Origin: Hwangdonia seohaensis
Lineage (GTDB): Bacteria; Bacteroidota; Bacteroidia; Flavobacteriales; Flavobacteriaceae
Direction: 5' to 3'
DNA: 64,000 nt
Assembly: GCF_031932625.1 (NCBI RefSeq)
Contig: NZ_JAVSCK010000003.1
Coordinates: 124,001 to 188,000 of the forward strand
A program made the translations under genes and the position numbers. Positions 1-7,824 of the stretch are shown here, piece by piece. A model generated the notes under the pieces. The model saw only the letters and a list, made by a program, of their open reading frames with translations, did no database searches and was not told the DNA's origin. The number at the start of each line of letters is the position of its first letter. Position 1 is the first letter of the stretch.

Positions 1-39
1 AGTTATCTTTAACTCGTAAGAATTATTGTTAATAGCTGT

Positions 40-69
40 AAAAACCTCGGATTTATTCGAGGTTTTTTT
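40..69. terminator. Bidirectional terminator after purE
   Basis: AAAAACCTCG, an 8-nt loop and CGAGGTTTTT form a perfect 10-bp stem with A and T runs on both sides. It sits at the purE stop codon, so it can end purKE transcription from the right and any rightward transcript entering from outside the window. Confidence 0.8.
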
Positions 70-547
70 ACTTTATACCTTTGGCAGATTCGTGAACCAT
101 TTGTTTTAATCCTTCTTTGTAGGCTATAATTTTATCTAAAACACAGGTATCGTTAGAGCCTATTATTTGAGCGGCCAGTATGCCAGCATTTTTGGCGCCA
201 TTTAAAGCTACCGTTGCCACGGGTACGCCACCGGGCATTTGAAGAATGGATAAAACAGAGTCCCAGCCATCAATGGAATTACTGCTTTTAATGGGAACGC
301 CAATAACGGGAAGCGGCGATAAAGATGCAATCATTCCCGGTAAATGAGCGGCACCACCGGCACCGGCAATTATTACGGCAAATCCTTTGGTGTGTGCATT
401 TTTGCCATAATCGAATAGTTTTTCGGGCGTGCGGTGTGCCGAAACAATATCGACTTCAATTGCTATATCGAATTCTTTTAAAATATCAATGGCTTGCTGC
501 ATAACAGGAAGATCGCTTTTACTTCCCATAATTATTCCTACTTTCAT
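68..547 (-). CDS. purE: N5-carboxyaminoimidazole ribonucleotide mutase PurE
   Basis: Class I PurE, which moves the carboxylate of N5-CAIR to C4 to give CAIR in de novo purine synthesis. The N-terminal stretch MKVGIIMGSKSDLPVM carries the family's GSxSD phosphate-binding loop, followed by the SAHRTPE motif and the Gly/Ala-rich AGAGGAAHLPGM segment. The protein is about 159 residues, the usual size. The ATG at 547 is chosen because the family begins almost directly with the KVGIIMGS strand; an in-frame ATG at 580 would add an 11-residue tail without family similarity. It lies 71 nt downstream of purK on the same strand and is probably co-transcribed with it. The pairing PurK plus PurE is the bacterial two-step route to CAIR. 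Confidence 0.95.
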   Translation of the reverse strand: MKVGIIMGSKSDLPVMQQAIDILKEFDIAIEVDIVSAHRTPEKLFDYGKNAHTKGFAVIIAGAGGAAHLPGMIASLSPLPVIGVPIKSSNSIDGWDSVLSILQMPGGVPVATVALNGAKNAGILAAQIIGSNDTCVLDKIIAYKEGLKQMVHESAKGIK

Positions 548-618
548 ATTAAATTCCAAATTATAAAATCCAAATTCCAAAACATTTATTTGGTTTTTTT
601 GGATATGATTATTGTGAT

Positions 619-1773
619 TTATTTACTTACTACTTTAATCGTTTTCTTAACGTTTTCAGCAACTCTACGTGCTTCACTTAAATCTGCGTTAACAATGGTT
701 ACATGTCCCATTTTTCGGAATGGTCTGGTTTGTTTTTTACCGTAAATATGGGGTGTAACACCATCCATTTGCATAATGGTTTCAATGTTTTGGTAAATCA
801 CGTTACCCGTATGTCCTTCGGCACCAACCAAATTCACCATAACACCACCTACTTTACTATCGGTTCTTCCCAAAGGTAAATTTAAAATCGCCCTGAGATG
901 CTGTTCAAATTGCGATGTGTAGCTTGCCTCAATGGTTTGATGCCCTGAATTGTGCGGCCTCGGAGCTACTTCATTAACTAAAATGTCGTCTTCTTTAGTC
1001 TGAAACATTTCAACGGCTAAAAGCCCTACGTGGTTAAAAGCTTTTGATACTTTTAAAGCAACAGCTTCTGCTTTTTTTGCAACCTGCCCATCGATTCTTG
1101 CGGGGCAAATTACGTATTCAACCTGATTGGCTTCGGGGTGGAATTCCATTTCAACCACCGGAAATGTTTTGGTTTCGCCCGATGCGTTTCTGGCTACAAT
1201 AACCGCCAATTCGTTTTTAAAAGGCACTAAGGTTTCTGCAATGCATTCCCCTTTTGGTAAGTCCTCTAAATCGGATAGTGTTCTCACTACTTTTACACCA
1301 TTGCCATCATAACCAAATTGAGCCGCTTTCCAAACAAACGGAAAATCTAAACCGCCATTGCTAATGGCATCTTCAATTTCTGAGAGATAGGCAAAACGGG
1401 AAAACGTCGCCGTTGGTAAATCGTTATCTACATAAAACAGTTTTTGTACGGCTTTATTTTGAATAGTGCGCAATGTTTGTGAAGAAGGATATACTTTTAC
1501 GCCTTCTTTTTCAAGCGTTTCAAGCGCATCAACATTTACGTTTTCAATTTCAATAGTTAAAACATCAACCTGCTTTCCAAAATTATAAACGGCATTATAA
1601 TCCATTAAATCGCCCAAATGGAACTCGTTACTGGCAATTTTACAAGGCGCTTCGTCGCTCGCATCTAAAACACAAGTGTAAATATCAAACTTTCGGGTAT
1701 CGTTGAGCAGCATTTTACCTAATTGTCCGCCACCAAGAATACCGAGTTTAAAATTTGAAGAAAAATAATTCAT
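619..1773 (-). CDS. purK: 5-(carboxyamino)imidazole ribonucleotide synthase PurK
   Basis: ATP-grasp enzyme that carboxylates AIR to N5-CAIR using ATP and bicarbonate, feeding PurE next door. The N-terminal GILGGGQLGKM is the PurK dinucleotide-like binding loop. The ATP-grasp core follows, with FVWKAAQFGYDGNGVKVV (Lys and glycine-rich loop), VEMFQTKEDDILVNEVAPRPHNSGH (metal-binding Glu/Asn and the family's APRPHNSGH signature) and a C-terminal PurK domain. At 384 residues it has the normal length. A Bacteroidota-type -7 box lies at 1809-1816 upstream. The gene is divergent from hpt-adk, so two purine operons (de novo and salvage) share this intergenic region. Confidence 0.96.
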   Translation of the reverse strand: MNYFSSNFKLGILGGGQLGKMLLNDTRKFDIYTCVLDASDEAPCKIASNEFHLGDLMDYNAVYNFGKQVDVLTIEIENVNVDALETLEKEGVKVYPSSQTLRTIQNKAVQKLFYVDNDLPTATFSRFAYLSEIEDAISNGGLDFPFVWKAAQFGYDGNGVKVVRTLSDLEDLPKGECIAETLVPFKNELAVIVARNASGETKTFPVVEMEFHPEANQVEYVICPARIDGQVAKKAEAVALKVSKAFNHVGLLAVEMFQTKEDDILVNEVAPRPHNSGHQTIEASYTSQFEQHLRAILNLPLGRTDSKVGGVMVNLVGAEGHTGNVIYQNIETIMQMDGVTPHIYGKKQTRPFRKMGHVTIVNADLSEARRVAENVKKTIKVVSK

Positions 1774-1808
1774 GTTGTTTTATTTCTTATAATGCATTCA
1801 ATTTTAGG

Positions 1809-1816
1809 CAAAAATA
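1809..1816 (-). promoter_or_regulatory. -7 promoter box for purK-purE
   Basis: On the minus strand this reads TATTTTTG, a full match to the Bacteroidota TAnnTTTG box, 36-43 nt upstream of the purK start. No clear -33 TTTG is seen at 19-21 nt spacing. Confidence 0.5.
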
Positions 1817-1881
1817 CATTTTAATATCAAATTACTTTGCAAATCGTAAATCAAAAAATCGATAATCGGTAATCTATTGAT

Positions 1882-1889
1882 TATCTTTG
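1882..1889 (+). promoter_or_regulatory. -7 promoter box for hpt-adk
   Basis: TATCTTTG matches TAnnTTTG. It overlaps the in-frame TTG codon at 1877, which argues that translation starts downstream at the GTG at 1913. No good -33 box is visible. Confidence 0.5.
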
Positions 1890-1912
1890 CAACTTTAAAA
1901 AATAAAATAACC

Positions 1913-3022
1913 GTGATAAAGCTACACGATAAATATTTTAAACCCTTTATTTCTGCTAAAGAAATTGATGCTGCCATTGCCCGATTAGTTGATGAAATTT
2001 CCAATGATTTAGGAGACGAAATACCCGTGTTTGTAGGTATTTTAAATGGCTCATTTATGGTAGTGAGCGATTTTGTAAAAAAATACCCGAAACCCTGCGA
2101 GGTTACGTTTATAAAATTGGCGTCGTACGAAGGTGTTAAATCTACCGAAGATATTCAGCGTTTAATTGGGTTAACCCAAGATTTGTCGGGACGAACCGTG
2201 GTTATTTTGGAAGATATAATTGATTCGGGAAATACCTTGGCAGAAGTGCACCGCATTTTTAAAAACGAAAACGTAAAGACACTTAAAATAGCAACGTTAT
2301 TTTATAAACCCGAAGCGTATAAAAAGGATTTTAAATTACATTATGTTGGTATAGAAATACCCAATAAATTTATAGTGGGCTATGGGCTCGATTACGATGG
2401 ATTAGGGAGAGACATACCAGAAGTATATCAAATAAAAGAAACCCAACACATGACAAATTTAGTGCTATTTGGCCCACCGGGAGCAGGAAAAGGGACGCAA
2501 GCAGAATTTTTAAAAGAGAAATATCAATTGGTACATATTTCTACTGGCGATGTTTTTAGATTTAATATCAAAAACGAAACCGCTTTAGGTATGCTTGCTA
2601 AATCTTACATGGATAAAGGCGAATTGGTTCCAGATCAAATTACCATAGATATGTTGGAGGCCGAGGTTGAAAAAAATGCCGACGCACATGGTTTTATTTT
2701 TGATGGATTTCCAAGAACGGATGCGCAAGCCGAAGCATTGGATAAATTAATGGATAGTAAAGATTCGCAAATTAATGCCATGGTAGCTTTAGAAGTAGAT
2801 GATGAAGTTTTGGTAGAACGTTTACTGAAAAGAGGTAAAACTAGCGGAAGAGCAGACGATGCCGATGAATCCATTATTAGAAATAGAATTACGGAGTACT
2901 ACAAAAAAACGGCTATTTTAAAAGATTACTATTCTGCGCAAAATAAATATTTTGGTGTTGATGGTGTAGGAAGTATTGGGGAGATTACAGTGAGGTTATC
3001 TTCTGTAATAGATAATTTGTAA
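1913..3022 (+). CDS. Fused hypoxanthine phosphoribosyltransferase / adenylate kinase
   Basis: Two enzymes in one 369-residue chain. The first ~175 residues are a type I phosphoribosyltransferase of the Hpt group, with the PRPP-binding loop VVILEDIIDSGNTL, which turns hypoxanthine or guanine plus PRPP into the nucleotide. The last ~190 residues are adenylate kinase, starting MTNLVLFGPPGAGKGTQ (P-loop), with FDGFPRTDAQAEAL and a short LID (GKTSGRADD). The GTG at 1913 is preferred because upstream in-frame codons lie within the promoter box. The ATG at 2450 begins the Adk domain exactly where a stand-alone Adk would start, so internal initiation is possible. Fusion of salvage and nucleotide-balancing enzymes is known in Flavobacteriaceae annotations; whether both products exist is not visible here. 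Confidence 0.9.
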   Translation: MIKLHDKYFKPFISAKEIDAAIARLVDEISNDLGDEIPVFVGILNGSFMVVSDFVKKYPKPCEVTFIKLASYEGVKSTEDIQRLIGLTQDLSGRTVVILEDIIDSGNTLAEVHRIFKNENVKTLKIATLFYKPEAYKKDFKLHYVGIEIPNKFIVGYGLDYDGLGRDIPEVYQIKETQHMTNLVLFGPPGAGKGTQAEFLKEKYQLVHISTGDVFRFNIKNETALGMLAKSYMDKGELVPDQITIDMLEAEVEKNADAHGFIFDGFPRTDAQAEALDKLMDSKDSQINAMVALEVDDEVLVERLLKRGKTSGRADDADESIIRNRITEYYKKTAILKDYYSAQNKYFGVDGVGSIGEITVRLSSVIDNL

Positions 3023-3030
3023 TTTAATTT

Positions 3031-3261
3031 ATGGAAACTGAAATAGTAGAAACTAGCACGTTTTTAGGTTTTTGGCCATTGTTATTGATATTAGTAGCTC
3101 TTTCGATGTTGCTCTTTCCAGTTTTAGCAATAATAAGTATTCTTAAAAATGATTTTAAGGGTAATGATAAATTAATTTGGATTTTAGTTGCTCTTCTTCT
3201 TCCATTTTTCGGTTCTATGCTATATTTTATAATTGGCAGACCTAAACGAATAAAGAATTAA
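3031..3261 (+). CDS. Small PLDc_N-type membrane protein
   Basis: A 76-residue protein with two predicted membrane helices: residues ~12-38 (FWPLLLILVALSMLLFPVLA) and ~50-70 (LIWILVALLLPFFGSMLYF). The C-terminal half, with DKLIWILVALLLPFFGSMLYFIIGR, resembles the N-terminal membrane domain of cardiolipin synthases and related phospholipase D proteins (PLDc_N), but no catalytic HKD domain is present. It begins 8 nt after the adk stop and probably rides on that transcript. Role unknown. Confidence 0.7.
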   Translation: METEIVETSTFLGFWPLLLILVALSMLLFPVLAIISILKNDFKGNDKLIWILVALLLPFFGSMLYFIIGRPKRIKN

Positions 3262-3300
3262 ATTTATAAATGAAGTTTTGAAGATAAAGTTAGTACGATT

Positions 3301-3335
3301 TTCTAACTTCTAACTTCTAACTTCTAACTTCTAAT
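3301..3335 (+). repeat. Heptamer tandem repeat abutting obgE start
   Basis: Five consecutive units of TTCTAAC (the last is TTCTAAT) end exactly one base before the obgE ATG at 3336. The repeat occupies the whole ribosome-binding region, so no Shine-Dalgarno sequence is present. A change in unit number would move upstream elements by 7 bp. Confidence 0.9.
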
Positions 3336-4334
3336 ATGACTGAAGGAAATTTTGTTGACTACGTAAAAATGTATGTATCTTCTGGAAACGGAGGCAAAGG
3401 TTCTGCGCACTTACATCGCGAAAAATACATCACCAAAGGTGGTCCAGATGGTGGCGATGGCGGTCGTGGTGGTCATGTTATTCTTAGAGGCAATTCCAAC
3501 CTATGGACCCTATTGCCATTAAAGTTTAAAAGACACATTAGGGCAGGCCATGGCGCACATGGTAGCAAAAGCCGAAGCACGGGTGCCGATGGCGAAGACA
3601 TGTATGTTGATGTGCCCTTAGGAACTGTTGTTCGAGATACCGAAACGAACGATATCATTTTTGAAATTACCGAACATGGTGAAGAAAAGATTATCGTAAA
3701 AGGCGGAAAAGGCGGACTGGGAAACTGGCACTTTAAATCGTCTACAAATCAAACACCACGATATGCACAACCCGGACTTCCTTTAGAAGAAAAACACATT
3801 ACCTTAGAGTTAAAAATACTGGCCGATGTTGGTTTGGTGGGTTTCCCGAATGCTGGAAAATCTACTTTATTATCGGTTGTAACTTCGGCAAAACCTAAAA
3901 TTGCCGATTACGAGTTTACTACTTTAAAACCCAATTTAGGTATAGTTGAATATCGCGATTTTCAAACTTTTGTCATGGCAGATATTCCCGGAATTATTGA
4001 GGGTGCCGCCGAAGGCAAAGGGCTTGGACATTACTTTTTACGCCACATTGAACGCAACTCTATTTTGTTGTTTTTAATTCCGGCCGATGCCGATGATATT
4101 AAAAAACAATACGATATTCTGTTGGACGAATTGCGCAGGTACAACCCCGAAATGTTGGATAAAGAGCGCATAATTGCCATATCGAAAAGTGATTTGCTCG
4201 ATGATGAATTAAAGGCAGAACTTAAAACCGAGTTAGATAACGAACTTCCCATTCCTTATTTATTTATATCATCTGTGGCGCAACAAGGCATTACCCAGCT
4301 TAAAGATGTGCTTTGGAAAATGTTAAATGATTAA
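3336..4334 (+). CDS. obgE: Obg family GTPase ObgE/CgtA
   Basis: Essential ribosome-associated GTPase that acts in 50S assembly and growth control. The glycine-rich Obg fold is at residues 1-158 (FVDYVKMYVSSGNGGKGS, GGPDGGDGGRGGHV, GGKGGLGNWHFKSS). The G domain then shows G1 GFPNAGKSTL, G2 with TTL, G3 DIPGIIEGA, G4 SKSD and G5 SSV. It is 332 residues and ends after the G domain, without the variable C-terminal extension found in some relatives. The start is fixed by the standard N-terminus (M-x-F-VDYVKMYV). A heptamer repeat takes the place of a ribosome-binding site. Confidence 0.97.
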   Translation: MTEGNFVDYVKMYVSSGNGGKGSAHLHREKYITKGGPDGGDGGRGGHVILRGNSNLWTLLPLKFKRHIRAGHGAHGSKSRSTGADGEDMYVDVPLGTVVRDTETNDIIFEITEHGEEKIIVKGGKGGLGNWHFKSSTNQTPRYAQPGLPLEEKHITLELKILADVGLVGFPNAGKSTLLSVVTSAKPKIADYEFTTLKPNLGIVEYRDFQTFVMADIPGIIEGAAEGKGLGHYFLRHIERNSILLFLIPADADDIKKQYDILLDELRRYNPEMLDKERIIAISKSDLLDDELKAELKTELDNELPIPYLFISSVAQQGITQLKDVLWKMLND

Positions 4335-4485
4335 TTTCAAAAAAGCTTCAAATTTTTTTAAATTTATTTCTTTTTCAAAAGACGATTAAAAAATCAAGAT
4401 GAAACTTCCGTAACCAAAAAGTTCAATTCCCGGTAAAAAAAAGTTATGCGGAAGCTACATGTGACCATAATAAAACCATAAATAC

Positions 4486-5202
4486 ATGCACATGAAAAAA
4501 CAAATTAAAAGTATTGTTGAAATAAACGACAATAAACTAAGCCGGTATTTTGCTTTTTTTATTCAAGCCATAATCCTTTTATCCGTTGTTACATTTTCAG
4601 TTGAAACCATCCCCAATTTAAAACCTGAAACAAGAATTATTCTTCAATCCATCGAATGGTTTAGCGTTATTGTATTTACGGTAGAATATATTTTAAGAAT
4701 TTATGTAGCCGATAGCAAACCTAGGTTTGTATTTAGTTTTTTTGGAATTATAGATTTGTTGGCTATTCTTCCGTTCTATTTATCCTTCGGAGTTGATTTA
4801 CGCTCACTAAGGGCATTGCGTTTTTTACGGTTATTCAGAATTTTAAAACTGGTGCGCTACAATCGAGCCATGAATCATTTTACAGATGCCATAAAATCGG
4901 CTAAAGAAGAAATTCTACTTTTTATATTTGTCACACTTATTTTAATATATTTTTCTGCCGTTGGGATTTATTATTTCGAAAACGAGGCACAACCGCAGCA
5001 TTTTTCATCAATTTTCGATAGTTTATGGTGGGCCATAATCACGCTTACCACAGTTGGTTATGGCGATGTGTATCCCATTACGGTTGGCGGTAAAGTGTTT
5101 ACTTTTTTTATATTAATGATTGGTTTGGGCATTGTGGCAATTCCAACGGGAATCATATCTTCTGCTTTAACAAAATCGGTTGACCATAAAGAAGAGCAAT
5201 AA
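4486..5202 (+). CDS. Voltage-gated-type potassium channel (6-TM ion transport protein)
   Basis: A 238-residue channel subunit of the Kv-like ion transport family. Helices S1-S3 occupy roughly residues 20-115. S4 is positively charged (SLRALRFLRLFRILKLVRYNR). S5, the pore helix, and the selectivity filter TTVGYGDV follow, then S6 (FFILMIGLGIVAIPTGII). This is the standard K+ filter, so selectivity for K+ is expected by family. The start is ambiguous between ATG at 4486 and ATG at 4492 (MHMKK); both are compatible. There is no C-terminal regulatory domain. It lies 151 nt after obgE in its own transcription unit. Confidence 0.9.
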   Translation: MHMKKQIKSIVEINDNKLSRYFAFFIQAIILLSVVTFSVETIPNLKPETRIILQSIEWFSVIVFTVEYILRIYVADSKPRFVFSFFGIIDLLAILPFYLSFGVDLRSLRALRFLRLFRILKLVRYNRAMNHFTDAIKSAKEEILLFIFVTLILIYFSAVGIYYFENEAQPQHFSSIFDSLWWAIITLTTVGYGDVYPITVGGKVFTFFILMIGLGIVAIPTGIISSALTKSVDHKEEQ

Positions 5203-5282
5203 AAAGCATTCGATTTGTTAAAAGTTTTCCGGTTAAATGGTGTGGAATATTTTTTGATTAACTTTAATGAAAAATCAATGTT

Positions 5283-5804
5283 ATGAAATATCTTAAAGTA
5301 TTTGTTTTGGCGTTAGTCATGGTGTCTTGCGCACCTATCCGTGTTAATTACGATTTTGACAGAACAACGGATTTCACAAAATATAAAACCTACAATTATT
5401 ACGCCGATATGAAAACCGGTTTAAGCGAGTTGGATACCAAACGTTTTTTAGACGCATTAGATGAAAAAATGCAAGCCAGAGGGTTTAGTTTGGCCGAAAA
5501 ACCAGATTTTTTTATCGATATTAAAAGTAGCGCATTTCAGGCCGCTCGACGCAATACCGTTGGTGTTGGTTTAGGTGGCGGCGGACGAAACGTTGGCGGT
5601 GGTGTATCAATTGGTATTCCCGTTGGGCAATCGAATGTTAACCGAAAAATAACAATTGATTTTGTAGACGAAAACGGTAAAGGCCTTTTTTGGCAAGCCG
5701 TTAGCGAATCTAGTTTTAACCCCAATGCCTCACCGGAAAACAGAACAGCGCGTTTAAATGCTATTTTGGATAAAGTATTGGCAAATTATCCGCCAAAACA
5801 ATAA
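5283..5804 (+). CDS. DUF4136 family lipoprotein
   Basis: A 173-residue protein with a lipoprotein signal (MKYLKVFVLALVMVSC, lipobox VMVSC with the acylated Cys at residue 16). The body fits DUF4136: VNYDFDRTTDFTKYKTYNYY near the N-terminus, a glycine-rich segment (GVGLGGGGRNVGGGVSIGIP) in the middle, and the closing ENRTARLNAILDKVLANYPP. The function of the family is unknown. It is probably anchored in the outer membrane facing the periplasm. Its stop codon is 1 nt from the stop codon of the convergent M64 peptidase. Confidence 0.85.
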   Translation: MKYLKVFVLALVMVSCAPIRVNYDFDRTTDFTKYKTYNYYADMKTGLSELDTKRFLDALDEKMQARGFSLAEKPDFFIDIKSSAFQAARRNTVGVGLGGGGRNVGGGVSIGIPVGQSNVNRKITIDFVDENGKGLFWQAVSESSFNPNASPENRTARLNAILDKVLANYPPKQ

Positions 5805-5805
5805 C

Positions 5806-7197
5806 TCAATTTTTTACAAAACGCTTGCTTGTTAATAGTGTGCTATCCGAATAAATTTGGGCTAAATACACGCCTTGGCTCAAGCGGCTAATATCTATTT
5901 GATTGTTTTCGTAATTGGATATTTTGGTTGATGTTAGCCTTTTTCCATCAAAACTAATAATGTCCACTTTTAAGCTTGTGGTATTTTTACTTTCCACTTT
6001 TAAATTTAAAATGCTATGTGATGGATTTGGAAATAATGAAATAATAAAATCATTTTGTTTGGAGCTAATGTCGTCAATTCCTAAAGCCGATTTTGTAATC
6101 GTCCAAGTTACCGTATAAACATGGGTGGTTTCGTGGTTGTCGATTTTTAGCATGGGCGAATCATCGTGTACCACAACGGTTAAATCATTGGTACCGGTAT
6201 TCAAATCGGTTTCAACAATAGAAATATCGTCTACATCATTGGTGAAATTCGAAGCGTTTAAAGTCCACGTATTTTTTAAAGTATTCGGAATGGGTTTTAT
6301 TAAATTCAATTGAAAATCTATTGGATATGCCGTGGGGTTTACGGTATTTGAAGCAGGTAAATACGAGTCAATTGGCCCAACTAAACTGTGTATTTTTTCA
6401 ATGATGCCTTCTTTACAAACCGAACAAAAAGGCACGCCCAAATAGCGCATTTTACAACTTTGGTGTGGCCTATACCAAGTGGCGGACTGACCGGAATTGC
6501 CATAAGGATAAATGTTTACGGCATCGATACCTATCCAGTTTTTCCATTTTATTAAAGCAGGATTGCTTTCCTGTGTGGCATTTATAGCTTCAAAAAGGTT
6601 GCCATCTCCCGGATAGTATTCGTCTTTTAAATTAAAAAGCGAATGCCCCAATTCGTGTATTACTATTTCATTGGCACTTGTTCCGGTTGACGAAACCGCA
6701 TAGGGGCCACCGGCACCTCCGTATTCGGGAGAGTTTACCAGAATTATTGGCTGGTCGTATTCAGGGAAATTATTGGCCAAAACATTATAAACTATGCCTG
6801 AATTATAGGTGTAAAGTAATCTGTGATAGCCGGAAGTGTCAAAGGAAGTGTTAAAATAAGTGTCGGCTGTAGCCGCCGGAAAAACAGGTTCCGTTACATC
6901 GGTTGCGGTTGCGGGGTGATCTGTCCCACTTTCGTTTGACGGGACTTTTATGGCATACACATTAAAATAATCGGCATATTCTTTAAACGGTGATTGAACG
7001 AACATGGCGTTTGAAAAGCTCGTGGCATCGGTAATGAATTTTGAAAACTCACTCGCTTGATAACCTTCACTTAAAAGGACTAGGTTTATTCTTTTATCCT
7101 TGTCACCCGATTGTTTAATCGTGTCAACATCAAAAATTTGAGCATTAACAAATCCTATGTTTAGCAGGCAAAAAACATAAAGTAATCGATGCTTCAT
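5806..7197 (-). CDS. Secreted M64 family metallopeptidase with T9SS sorting domain
   Basis: A 463-residue zinc peptidase of the IgA peptidase M64 family. A signal peptide covers residues 1-19 (MKHRLLYVFCLLNIGFVNA). The peptidase domain has IVIHELGHSLFNLKDEY, in which the zinc-binding HExxH is at residues 181-185 and an acidic ligand follows in DEY (192-194). Cysteines at CKMRYLGVPFCSVC may form disulfides. The last ~75 residues (SLFPNPSHSILNLKV to VYLAQIYSDSTLLTSKRFVKN) are a type A T9SS C-terminal domain, so it should be exported by the Por system whose PorT subunit is encoded at 44.8 kb. The gene overlaps the upstream lipoprotein gene by 4 nt (ATGA). Substrate unknown; IgA cleavage should not be assumed. 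Confidence 0.88.
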   Translation of the reverse strand: MKHRLLYVFCLLNIGFVNAQIFDVDTIKQSGDKDKRINLVLLSEGYQASEFSKFITDATSFSNAMFVQSPFKEYADYFNVYAIKVPSNESGTDHPATATDVTEPVFPAATADTYFNTSFDTSGYHRLLYTYNSGIVYNVLANNFPEYDQPIILVNSPEYGGAGGPYAVSSTGTSANEIVIHELGHSLFNLKDEYYPGDGNLFEAINATQESNPALIKWKNWIGIDAVNIYPYGNSGQSATWYRPHQSCKMRYLGVPFCSVCKEGIIEKIHSLVGPIDSYLPASNTVNPTAYPIDFQLNLIKPIPNTLKNTWTLNASNFTNDVDDISIVETDLNTGTNDLTVVVHDDSPMLKIDNHETTHVYTVTWTITKSALGIDDISSKQNDFIISLFPNPSHSILNLKVESKNTTSLKVDIISFDGKRLTSTKISNYENNQIDISRLSQGVYLAQIYSDSTLLTSKRFVKN

Positions 7198-7700
7198 AAT
7201 GAGTTGATTTTGGTGTTAATAAGCGGCTTTGTTTCTGATGAAGGCGTTGCAATTTCGCTAATACTAACGTATTTTGTGCTTGGGTCCAACTTTAGTTTTA
7301 ATGAAAATTCCACCTCTTTTAATACGACTTGTTTTCTTTGGAATTGTTTTGAATCGCCAATATATTCAAAAGTTTTTATAAGTGGGTTTTTAATAGTAAT
7401 GCTTTGCAATACATTCGAGTTTTTATCAAGTTGATGGCATACTAAATCGCCAGAAACCCCTTCGATTAAAGGTGTGCTTACTTTTAATTTTCCGTCGGTA
7501 ATTATTTTGTTTAAAAACTTGATGTTCTTTTTGCCTTTTGAATCTTCAGAAATCGTGTAATTCAAAAAAATGAGTTTGGGGTTGCTCTCTTCAACAGCAG
7601 ACTGTTGAATAACTTCTTTTTTTGGAGCGCAGGAATTTATTGTTGTACAAACAAATACCATTATAAGTAAAGCAATATTTTGGGGTGTTGCTTTTTTCAA
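7194..7700 (-). CDS. Small lipoprotein, unknown function
   Basis: A 168-residue protein with a lipoprotein signal (MKKATPQNIALLIMVFVCTTINSC; lipobox INSC). The mature part is beta-rich by appearance and shows no domain I recognise. It overlaps the M64 peptidase start by 4 nt (ATGA), which suggests translational coupling and a shared periplasmic or surface task, for example assisting secretion or folding of the peptidase. That link is inference from coupling only. Confidence 0.7.
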   Translation of the reverse strand: MKKATPQNIALLIMVFVCTTINSCAPKKEVIQQSAVEESNPKLIFLNYTISEDSKGKKNIKFLNKIITDGKLKVSTPLIEGVSGDLVCHQLDKNSNVLQSITIKNPLIKTFEYIGDSKQFQRKQVVLKEVEFSLKLKLDPSTKYVSISEIATPSSETKPLINTKINSL

Positions 7701-7793
7701 ATTAAAAAAAGGTTAAATCTCTAAACTAGAGCGTAAAGTTAATCATTTAAAATATTTTGAAAAACGGATTGATTTCGGACATATGTAAAAACC

Positions 7794-7822
7794 AAAAAGG
7801 AGACTAATAAATCTCTTTTTTT
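7794..7822 (-). terminator. Terminator after alpha-2-macroglobulin gene
   Basis: On the minus strand a short stem (AAAAAGAGA, 8-nt loop, TCTCCTTTTT) is followed by a T run, just past the stop codon at 7825. Confidence 0.55.
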
Positions 7823-7824
7823 AT

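Noticed and set aside
4420..4445. GTTCAATTCCCGG resembling a tRNA T-loop
   Set aside because: No acceptor, D or anticodon arms can be built around it.
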